Positions 14,444-19,549 of a DNA stretch of 19,549 nucleotides are shown piece after piece. The notes below the pieces were generated by a model, which saw nothing but the letters and a program-made list of their open reading frames with translations, was not told the DNA's origin and searched no databases. Position 1 is the first letter of the stretch; each line of letters starts with the position of its first letter. The position numbers and the translations under genes were made by a program. The DNA is from Candidatus Iainarchaeum sp. (GTDB taxonomy: Archaea; Iainarchaeota; Iainarchaeia; Iainarchaeales; JAAZKV01). The DNA lies in contig JAQVNZ010000011.1 in NCBI GenBank assembly GCA_028702895.1, positions 1 to 19,549 of the forward strand, read 5' to 3'.

Positions 14444-15132
14444 CCAAATCTTCTTTGCCTATCATTAAAATCAATTATTATTTTATCCACATCTTGCTCG
14501 CTTATTTGCGGCCAATATTTGTTTACAAAAGCAAATTCAGAATAAGCTGATTGATAGGTTAAAAAACCAGATAATCTTTGTTCGTTTGATGTTCGTATTA
14601 TTAAATCAGGTTCTTTAAAATCCGAATACAAGTATTGTTTAAAAGATTCTGTTGAAAGTGTTTCAGGAAGAACTATTCCATTTTTAACATCTATTGCAAA
14701 TTTTTGTGCAGCATCAATTATTTCTGTTTGACCATCATACCCTAGTGCAAGATTAATTGTTCTATCAGTGAATTGAGAAGTATATTTTTCTGCTTTAATA
14801 ATCTTTTTTTGAATAGCATTAGGAAATTGTTCGCGTCGTCCAATGAATTTTAAATTAATCCCATTTTCTTGTAAAACTTTTTGTTCATAAATATTATCTA
14901 ATTCTTTTTCAAAAATATGCATTAATAATTTTAATTCTAAATTAGATCTTTGAAAATTTTTTAGAGAAAAAGTATAAAATGTTCCAACTTTAATAGAAGG
15001 ATATTTTTTTACCCAATCAAGAATATCCCATGCTTTTCTAGTACCAAGAGAATAACTTTCAAGTAAAGAAATATTTGCCAGTTTCGCATAGCGCCTATTC
15101 CCATCTGGAATAAAAGCAATTGATTCTATCAT
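14437..15132 (-). CDS. uppS: cis-Prenyltransferase (UppS/polyprenyl diphosphate synthase)
   Basis: A 231-residue protein of normal family length. The pyrophosphate/Mg motif is FIPDGNRRYAK (7-17) with catalytic Asp10. The second signature runs from R180: RTSNEQRLSGFLTYQSAYSE, then FAF. The usual motif is RTSGE-x-RLSNFLLWQ, so N183 and G189 are substitutions, while E199 and the arginines are kept. GYDGQTEIIDAAQKF is also typical. It elongates an isoprenyl diphosphate with cis units to make the polyprenyl (dolichol-type) carrier for glycan assembly, linking it to the flippase and transferases at 1-5126. A TATA-like box lies about 26 bases before ATG 15132. Confidence 0.9.
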   Translation of the reverse strand: MIESIAFIPDGNRRYAKLANISLLESYSLGTRKAWDILDWVKKYPSIKVGTFYTFSLKNFQRSNLELKLLMHIFEKELDNIYEQKVLQENGINLKFIGRREQFPNAIQKKIIKAEKYTSQFTDRTINLALGYDGQTEIIDAAQKFAIDVKNGIVLPETLSTESFKQYLYSDFKEPDLIIRTSNEQRLSGFLTYQSAYSEFAFVNKYWPQISEQDVDKIIIDFNDRQRRFGK

Positions 15133-15154
15133 GCAAGTATTTTGTTTATTTTTG

Positions 15155-15162
15155 TTTAAAAT
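15155..15162 (-). promoter_or_regulatory. TATA-like box for the cis-prenyltransferase gene
   Basis: ATTTTAAA on the minus strand, centred about 26 bases before ATG 15132 (leaderless spacing). Confidence 0.5.
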
Positions 15163-15187
15163 GTTATCGTTTTAAAGAAAAAGTAAG

Positions 15188-15195
15188 TTTATTAA
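15188..15195 (+). promoter_or_regulatory. TATA-like box for the GLUG adhesin gene
   Basis: TTTATTAA centred about 25 bases before ATG 15217. It shares the 84-base divergent gap with the cis-prenyltransferase promoter. Confidence 0.4.
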
Positions 15196-15216
15196 TTATA
15201 AAAATATTAGTATAAT

Positions 15217-16806
15217 ATGAAATTACAACAAGCGCACAACAAATTTAAAAAAAATTATAATATTAATAAAGAGAATGCTCAGGGAGCATTAGAATATTTG
15301 TTAATTATTGGTTCAGCAATTCTTGTAGTAGCAATTGTAATAATAGCATTAGTAACCCTTAGTTCTAGCGCAACTGAAAATACTCAAGAAAATGGGGCTA
15401 GCACTCATAATCCATTAAAAGAACAAGTTGCTAATGCACAAGGCAATCATTTTATTCCAAAAAATGTTCCAAAAAATTTTATTTATGTTGGCGAAGAAAT
15501 AACTTTGCTAGATTTAAAAAATAGTGGAGAAAATATTTCTGTTTGTTTTGGAACAAATTGTGATGATAATACTAAAATATTTGATAACGATATAATAAAA
15601 ATACAAGGTTCTCAAGATGGAACAATCCCCCAACCAAATTTAACACCAACTATAGAAGAAGCTGGGCCGCAAATTTGTACTTTCGATCAAATAAAAATAA
15701 AAAACAAATGTGTGGACTGTATTAATGGTGAAGAAATAGATTTTTTTTCAGGAACTGGAACACCACAAGATCCTTATCAAATTTGTAGTTGGACACAACT
15801 AGATAATGTTAGAAGTTATTTAACAAAAGATTTTGTTTTAATAAAAAATTTGTCAAATGAAAGTAATGATTATACATTATTTAATTCTAACCAAGGATGG
15901 AATCCAATTGGAACCGAATCAACACCATTTGGTGGAAATTTTAATGGAAATAATTATTCGATAAAAAATTTGAACATTAACAAACCTGCATTTTCAAACC
16001 TTGGACTTTTTAATTTTATACAAGGAAATTCGCAAAAAAATTTAATTCAAAATTTAATAATAAACGAAGTAAATATTACTGGTAATAATACTATAGGCAT
16101 CTTATCTGCAAACACGAAAAATAGTTTTATACATAATGTTCATGTTCACGGAACAATCAATGGAAAAACTACAATTGGAGGAATAATTGCTAAATTAAAC
16201 ATCGATTCAAATATTTATCAATCTTCATCAAATTGTGATATAACAGCAACAGCAACTAACGCATACAATACAGTTGGAGGGCTAGTTGCAGATATCTCCC
16301 AAGACGCTTTCATCAATGAATCTTTTTCAAATTCTATTTTAAAATATTCTGATGCAGGAATTGGCGGATTAGTTGGATGGTTCTCAGGAACAGACACACA
16401 AAAAATAAGAATTTTAAATTCATATTCTAACGGAACAATCATTAATATAACACCAATTCAATTTAATCACTACACAGGTGGTTTTTCAGGAGTAACTGAT
16501 GTTACAAATGCAATTCAAAATTCTTATTCTATAACAAAAGTAAATTCTTCAACAAAATTAGGAGGCTGTTTTTTTGGAAGCGCTTACGATAAAATAGCCG
16601 CTGTAAATTCTTTTTATAACAACACCATTTGCACACAAAGAGTAGATGGTTTAAAATATGGTAAAAGCGGCATAATTGGGAAAACAACCAGTGAAATGAA
16701 AACACCAACCACTTTTACAAACGCAGACTGGGATTTTGATAACATCTGGACAATTGACCCGACAAAAAATGATGGCTACCCAATATTAAAATGGCAAATA
16801 AACTAA
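15217..16806 (+). CDS. Class III signal peptide adhesin with GLUG repeats
   Basis: A 529-residue protein. A basic 21-residue leader precedes NAQGALEYLLIIGSAILVV, the class III (archaeal pilin) signal: Q22 and E26 are the conserved positions and a hydrophobic helix follows to about residue 47. Class III leaders are cut just before the Gln by a prepilin peptidase of the EppA type, and the helix assembles into a filament. A short Cys-bearing region (CTFDQIKIKNKCVDC, about 153-167) links to a beta-helix of about seven GLUG-like repeats (residues 262-470; for example VGGLVADIS, GGLVGWFSG, LGGCFFGSA, with NSYS-type turns). The end, GYPILKWQIN, is typical of GLUG adhesins. It is probably a pilus-linked or filament-displayed adhesin. 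Confidence 0.88.
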   Translation: MKLQQAHNKFKKNYNINKENAQGALEYLLIIGSAILVVAIVIIALVTLSSSATENTQENGASTHNPLKEQVANAQGNHFIPKNVPKNFIYVGEEITLLDLKNSGENISVCFGTNCDDNTKIFDNDIIKIQGSQDGTIPQPNLTPTIEEAGPQICTFDQIKIKNKCVDCINGEEIDFFSGTGTPQDPYQICSWTQLDNVRSYLTKDFVLIKNLSNESNDYTLFNSNQGWNPIGTESTPFGGNFNGNNYSIKNLNINKPAFSNLGLFNFIQGNSQKNLIQNLIINEVNITGNNTIGILSANTKNSFIHNVHVHGTINGKTTIGGIIAKLNIDSNIYQSSSNCDITATATNAYNTVGGLVADISQDAFINESFSNSILKYSDAGIGGLVGWFSGTDTQKIRILNSYSNGTIINITPIQFNHYTGGFSGVTDVTNAIQNSYSITKVNSSTKLGGCFFGSAYDKIAAVNSFYNNTICTQRVDGLKYGKSGIIGKTTSEMKTPTTFTNADWDFDNIWTIDPTKNDGYPILKWQIN

Positions 16807-16851
16807 GCAAAAAAAACAATACTTTATTAAAAAAAATTTGATCCCAGCAAA

Positions 16852-16888
16852 ACTAATAAAAGAAGATTGAATTAATAATTTTATTAGT
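16852..16888. repeat. Perfect 10-base inverted repeat in intergenic gap
   Basis: ACTAATAAAA (16852-16861) and TTTTATTAGT (16879-16888) are separated by 17 bases, in the gap between the adhesin and the ferritin-like gene. There is no T-run directly after it. It may be an operator upstream of the oxidative-stress operon or a weak terminator. Confidence 0.35.
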
Positions 16889-16935
16889 ACAAACATATTT
16901 TTAAGAATAAAATCATAATTTTGTAATATAATAAT

Positions 16936-16941
16936 AGGTGA
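16936..16941 (+). promoter_or_regulatory. Shine-Dalgarno site of the ferritin-like gene
   Basis: AGGTGA six bases before ATG 16948. With a TATA-like ATTTTTAA near 16897-16904 this gives a leader of about 20 bases, so this operon is leadered. Confidence 0.55.
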
Positions 16942-16947
16942 AATAAA

Positions 16948-17460
16948 ATGGATTTAATAAAAGCAAATGAAATATTAAAAGTTATAAACGAACTAGATTC
17001 TAATTCTAAAAAAAGTATTATAGAAGCACTTAATTTAGCAGAACATGTTGAACGAACTAGCGGAGATTTTTATGCAAAAGAAGTAGAAAAAAATAAGGGA
17101 AACGAATTAGAATCATTTTTTTCATTCATGGTAAAAGAAGAAGAAATGCATTTAAATAAAATATTAGAATTAAAACAAAAATTAAATACAGACGAAGAAA
17201 TAGAAAAAATTAGTTTCCCAACACATGAAATGCCAAAAATAAAATCAATACCAGCAGGAAAAGATGAAATGACCTCATTATTATACGCGTTATGGAGAGA
17301 AAAAAAAGCCGAAGATTTTTATAGAAAAGCTAGTGAAAAAACAAAAGGACAAGTCAGCTTATTTTTTTTAGAGCTAGCTGATTTCGAAAAAAAACACGTA
17401 GAATTATTTGAAGAGTATATTGAAAATATGGGAAATGTTAACGAACTAATAATGGGTTAA
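16948..17460 (+). CDS. Ferritin-like diiron protein (rubrerythrin-type, no rubredoxin domain)
   Basis: A 170-residue four-helix protein. Two E-x2-H pairs are visible: E65-x2-H68 in MVKEEEMHLNK and E147-x2-H150 in ADFEKKHVELFEEY. Helix 1 (ALNLAEHVERTSGDFYAKE) and helix 3 (WREKKAEDFYRKASE) supply the other glutamates (about E32/E35 and E118/E122). This is the rubrerythrin/COG1633 pattern; the C-terminal rubredoxin Cys motifs are absent. Such proteins reduce peroxide or store iron. The gene is 4 bases before the Ogg2 gene, so an oxidative-damage operon is likely. The electron donor is not evident. Confidence 0.8.
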   Translation: MDLIKANEILKVINELDSNSKKSIIEALNLAEHVERTSGDFYAKEVEKNKGNELESFFSFMVKEEEMHLNKILELKQKLNTDEEIEKISFPTHEMPKIKSIPAGKDEMTSLLYALWREKKAEDFYRKASEKTKGQVSLFFLELADFEKKHVELFEEYIENMGNVNELIMG

Positions 17461-17464
17461 AACA

Positions 17465-18094
17465 ATGCAAAAAATAGGAGCAGTTAATCCAATAATCCAA
17501 AAAAAAATAAAACTAGCTTTAAAAAATTTTAAAAAAACTTGGGATAGTAATGAAAAAATATTTGAAGAAATGTGTTATTGTATTCTAACACCCCAAAGTT
17601 CTGCTAAAGGAGCAATGAAAAGTATCAACCTATTAAAAGAACACAAATTATTGGAAACGGGTTCTGCAATAGATAAAGAAAAATATTTAAAAAATATTAG
17701 GTTTTTAAAAACCAAAGCAAAAAGATTAGAATTAATTCAAACACAATTTCCAAAACATAAAATAAAACAAATTCTTTTAAAAAATGGGTTACCTAAAGAA
17801 CCCTTAAAAACAAGAGAATTTCTTTTAAAAGAAGTTAATGGATTTGGCATGAAAGAATCCAGCCACTTTCTAAGAAACATTGGTTTTTTTGAAGAAGTAA
17901 CTATTCTTGACAGACACATTCTAAAAAATTTAGTAAAATATAATGTTATAAAAGAAATTCCAAAAAATCTTAACAAAAAAAAATATTTAGAAATAGAAGA
18001 AAAAATGAAATTATTTTGTGAAAAAAATAATATTAAAATAGAAGAATTAGACCTCATATTTTGGAGTAATGAAACAAACCAAGTACTAAAATAA
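17465..18094 (+). CDS. Ogg2-type 8-oxoguanine DNA glycosylase/AP lyase
   Basis: A 209-residue HhH-GPD enzyme of typical Ogg2 length. The helix-hairpin-helix is EVNGFGMKESSHFLRNIG with catalytic Lys130, and Asp149 lies in TILDRHILK. The N-terminal MCYCILTPQSSAKGA is the usual CxxILTPQ helix. The C-terminus WSNETNQVLK matches the Ogg2 tail, where the final lysine helps read 8-oxoguanine. It excises 8-oxoG and nicks the AP site. It is cotranscribed with a ferritin-like peroxide protein upstream. Its last 36 coding bases, stop and flank are repeated 111 bases downstream (18170-18214), which marks this 3' end as a recombination site. Confidence 0.9.
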   Translation: MQKIGAVNPIIQKKIKLALKNFKKTWDSNEKIFEEMCYCILTPQSSAKGAMKSINLLKEHKLLETGSAIDKEKYLKNIRFLKTKAKRLELIQTQFPKHKIKQILLKNGLPKEPLKTREFLLKEVNGFGMKESSHFLRNIGFFEEVTILDRHILKNLVKYNVIKEIPKNLNKKKYLEIEEKMKLFCEKNNIKIEELDLIFWSNETNQVLK

Positions 18095-18103
18095 GAAAAA
18101 AAT
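18059..18103 (+). repeat. Direct repeat copy 1 (Ogg2 3' end)
   Basis: This 45-base segment covers the last 36 bases of the glycosylase gene (from the conserved Trp codon region through the stop) and the following A-rich bases. It matches 18170-18214 with about three mismatches, by eye. Confidence 0.85.
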
Positions 18104-18118
18104 ATTATAAATATTACC

Positions 18119-18162
18119 GCACTATTAACAAATAGTGCACATATGCGCTCCCAGTTGGCGCA
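18119..18162. other. GC-richer insert with two perfect hairpins between the direct repeats
   Basis: Between the repeat copies lies sequence unlike its surroundings: 26 of 53 bases at 18117-18169 are G or C. GCACTATT-AACA-AATAGTGC (18119-18138) is a perfect 8-pair hairpin with a tetraloop. TGCGC (18144-18148) and GCGCA (18158-18162) form a second one with a 9-base loop. No tRNA, rRNA or CRISPR features are seen. It may be a small structured RNA, or the remaining core of a mobile element. Confidence 0.5.
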
Positions 18163-18169
18163 AGAACTG

Positions 18170-18214
18170 TTTTGAAGTAATGAAACAAACCAAGTACTAA
18201 AATAAAAAAAAATT
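18170..18214 (+). repeat. Direct repeat copy 2, with TGG to TGA change
   Basis: It repeats the glycosylase 3' end 111 bases (37 codons) downstream. The Trp codon of copy 1 is a TGA here, so copy 2 encodes only SNETNQVLK after a stop and is non-coding. Upstream of each copy the sequences are unrelated, so this is not a simple tandem duplication of a 111-base unit. Confidence 0.85.
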
Positions 18215-18265
18215 GCATTAAAACAAATAATCCTCATTTTTCACAAAAAAATGAAATCACTAATG

Positions 18266-18273
18266 TTTTTATT
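18266..18273 (+). promoter_or_regulatory. TATA-like box for the coiled-coil/DUF192 pair
   Basis: TTTTTATT centred about 26 bases before ATG 18295 (leaderless spacing). Confidence 0.35.
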
Positions 18274-18294
18274 TTAGAATGTCATAATAATAAC

Positions 18295-18525
18295 ATGGAA
18301 AACGAAGAAATTACAGAAAAAGAAAGAATCCTAGAAAAAGAATTAGACGAAAAAGATGATAATTTAAAAGAAATAATAATTAATTTAAGAAAAAAAATGG
18401 CCGAAATAGACCAAATGACTATTGAACTTGAAAAAAAGAGATTAAGAGAAAAGGGTAATAATCCAGTTAAAACAAAAAGATTATTAGAAGAATTAAAGGT
18501 TCCCGCACTTGAATTATTAAAATGA
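18295..18525 (+). CDS. Small charged coiled-coil protein, hypothetical
   Basis: A 76-residue protein I do not recognise. Nearly the whole length is highly charged and helical, with heptad-like spacing (KERILEKELDEKDDNLKEII, then LRKKMAEIDQMTIELEKKRL). The C-terminus is less charged (KTKRLLEELKVPALELLK). There are no Cys, His clusters or membrane segments. A TATA-like box gives leaderless spacing before its ATG, and a DUF192 gene follows after 30 bases, so the two may be cotranscribed. It is plausibly a scaffold or a small regulator, but this is only a description of shape. Confidence 0.65.
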   Translation: MENEEITEKERILEKELDEKDDNLKEIIINLRKKMAEIDQMTIELEKKRLREKGNNPVKTKRLLEELKVPALELLK

Positions 18526-18555
18526 TTCTTATAAAATTATTTCACAGGTTTTTTT

Positions 18556-18897
18556 ATGTTAAAAATTAATGGAAAAAATACAAAATTACAAGTTAGGTTT
18601 GCTAATGATCCTTGGCAGAGATTAAAGGGATTAATGTTTGAAGATGAAAAAAATTTTAATTACGCATTATTATTTGAAAACCCTAGTGAAAGTAAAATTA
18701 ATAGTGCCGTTCACATGATTTTTGTTTTCTTCCCAATTGATATTATTTTTTTAAATAAAACAAAAAAAGTAGTAGATAAAATCACCTTATTACCGTTTAC
18801 TCCAAATTATACTCCAAAAAAACCAGCACAATATTTTATTGAAATGCCAAAAGGAAAAGCTAGTAAAATAAAAATTGGCGATAAAATAGAATGGTAA
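18556..18897 (+). CDS. DUF192 family protein
   Basis: A 113-residue protein of normal DUF192 (PF02643) length. Features in order are RFANDPWQRLKGLMFEDE (the R-x-x-GLM motif, about residues 13-30), ALLFENP, the AVHMIFVFFPIDIIFLNK strand pair (family pattern h-W/H-M-x-x-x-x-x-P-I/L-D-hh-F), TKKVVDKITLLPF, and PAQYFIEMPKGKASKIKIGD. The function of the family is not established. There is no signal peptide, so it is cytoplasmic, whereas many relatives are secreted. AGGT six bases before the ATG may be its ribosome site. Confidence 0.85.
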   Translation: MLKINGKNTKLQVRFANDPWQRLKGLMFEDEKNFNYALLFENPSESKINSAVHMIFVFFPIDIIFLNKTKKVVDKITLLPFTPNYTPKKPAQYFIEMPKGKASKIKIGDKIEW

Positions 18898-18957
18898 ATT
18901 TAAACCAAATTTTAAGAATAATCAAGTTATTTAAATTTTTTTTATTAATTTTTAAAA

Positions 18958-19257
18958 TTAGTGTTTATCTAAACCTAAATTACAAGTTACTCTATGAATA
19001 TCCTGCAAATCTTTAGGAGTCTTCATATTCATTGATTTTTTTATTAACACATCAAGAATTTTTAATTGAGTTGGGCCAAAATCATAAACTGCTTTATTTC
19101 TTTTAAGATCAATTAAAGATCTTGTAACACTATGCCTCATTTTCATAGGAACAGTTTTCATTTTTAATGTTTGCATATGTTCTAGATTAAATTTATTGCT
19201 TTTATGAAGTAAATTTGAACGTATTTTTCTTATTTCAGATCCCTTTGGTTTAAGCAT
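18958..19257 (-). CDS. Small basic protein of unknown function
   Basis: A 99-residue protein I do not recognise. It is rich in Lys, Arg and Met. The N-terminal half is strongly basic (KGSEIRKIRSNLLHKSNKFN; KMKMRHSVTRSLIDLKRNK with several methionines), and the C-terminal half has a helical pattern (PTQLKILDVLIKKSM, then KTPKDLQDIHRVTCN). That could bind nucleic acid, for example as a ribosome- or RNA-associated protein, but no named domain is visible. It is a single gene on the minus strand, convergent with DUF192 (60 bases apart). An AATTAAAA box lies about 27 bases upstream of its ATG, consistent with a leaderless transcript. Confidence 0.6.
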   Translation of the reverse strand: MLKPKGSEIRKIRSNLLHKSNKFNLEHMQTLKMKTVPMKMRHSVTRSLIDLKRNKAVYDFGPTQLKILDVLIKKSMNMKTPKDLQDIHRVTCNLGLDKH

Positions 19258-19297
19258 ACCTAAGTGTTAGTTAAATAGTATTTTAATTTAATATTAT

Positions 19298-19325
19298 ACT
19301 TTTTTAAAAAAGTTATATTATAACT
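19298..19325. repeat. Two overlapping palindromes in a divergent promoter region
   Basis: ACTTTTTTAAAAAAGT (19298-19313) is a perfect 16-base palindrome. AGTTATA-T-TATAACT (19311-19325) is a second one sharing its AGT. They lie between two divergent genes (starts 19257 and 19381), where an operator for one of them could sit. AT-rich background weakens the case. Confidence 0.3.
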
Positions 19326-19380
19326 TTACAAAATAATTCCAAACCAAATAAATAAAAACTATTGAACATATAATCTCTTT

Positions 19381-19549
19381 ATGCAAAAGAGTAATGCTCA
19401 AGGTACAGTAGAATATCTTATTATAATTGCAATAATAATCGTTATCGGTTTAATCGTTGCAGGAATCTCAACCAACCTTTTTGACACACAACAAATAACT
19501 CAAACAACAGACCAACTAAAAGGAAAAATAGGAGTCGGAGGAATAAGTA
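19381..19549 (+). CDS. Pilin-like class III signal peptide protein, 5' part only
   Basis: An open frame starts at ATG 19381 and runs off the window. It begins MQKSNAQGTVEYLIIIAIII, a class III signal: Q7 and E11 fit the Q-x3-E motif and a hydrophobic helix follows (to about VAGIS). The leader is only six residues. After the helix the visible part is polar (NLFDTQQITQTTDQLKGK). It is expected to be a pilin-type subunit processed before Q7. It has the same NAQG-x-x-EYL core as the GLUG adhesin at 15217. A weak AATAAAAA box is about 26 bases upstream. Domain content past the window is unknown. Confidence 0.8.
   Translation, partial: MQKSNAQGTVEYLIIIAIIIVIGLIVAGISTNLFDTQQITQTTDQLKGKIGVGGIS

Noticed and set aside
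18119..18162. CRISPR array or tRNA-like element
   Set aside because: Only two unlike hairpins, no regular repeat-spacer pattern and no cloverleaf or T-loop.
17737..18237. 166-residue open frame on the minus strand opposite the Ogg2 gene, with a repeated 12-residue motif
   Set aside because: It is the antisense of the glycosylase. The repeated motif (YFSTWFVSLLQN) is simply the direct repeat at 18059 and 18170 read backwards.

Overview
This window is very AT-rich and compact, with most intergenic gaps under 150 bases. It reads as archaeal. Class III (archaeal pilin-type) signal peptides occur twice. A geranylgeranyl-reductase-family gene, an Ogg2-type 8-oxoguanine glycosylase, a TruD-family pseudouridine synthase and a tRNA-Gln without encoded CCA are present. 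First genes of transcription units usually have a TATA-like box 25-28 bases before the start codon (leaderless pattern), while internal genes use GGTGA-type Shine-Dalgarno sites, often with TTG or GTG starts. Small compact proteins and low GC suggest a DPANN-type lineage, but no marker here fixes the phylum.

Layout. (1) 1-5126 is a surface-glycan cluster: a leftward operon of Wzx-like flippase, FkbM methyltransferase, second methyltransferase and GT8 glycosyltransferase; a divergent GT-B glycosyltransferase; and a GDP-mannose 3,5-epimerase homologue of clearly higher GC. (2) 5201-9086 is a toxin-antitoxin cluster: HicAB, AbiE (AbiEi/AbiEii) coupled to truD, then a PIN-domain gene and a ribbon-helix-helix gene that overlap tail to tail. 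(3) 9150-16806 is mostly envelope biology: a small membrane exporter-family protein, a large FN3/Ig-like surface protein, a geranylgeranyl reductase, a methyltransferase, tRNA-Gln(CUG), a cis-prenyltransferase for the glycan lipid carrier, and a pilin-type adhesin with GLUG repeats. (4) 16948-18897 holds an oxidative-stress pair (ferritin-like protein and Ogg2), a coiled-coil protein and a DUF192 protein. (5) The end has an unrecognised basic protein and the start of a second class III signal peptide gene that runs off the window.

The genes fit together as an envelope-building region (sugar, lipid carrier, flippase, glycosylatable surface proteins, ether-lipid saturation) interrupted by toxin-antitoxin modules. 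The most unusual structure is at 18059-18214. The last 36 coding bases of the Ogg2 gene and its 3' flank are repeated 111 bases downstream, with a stop mutation, flanking a short unrelated GC-richer segment with two perfect hairpins. This looks like a relic attachment site or a small inserted repeat.

No stretch longer than about 300 bases lacks a gene.
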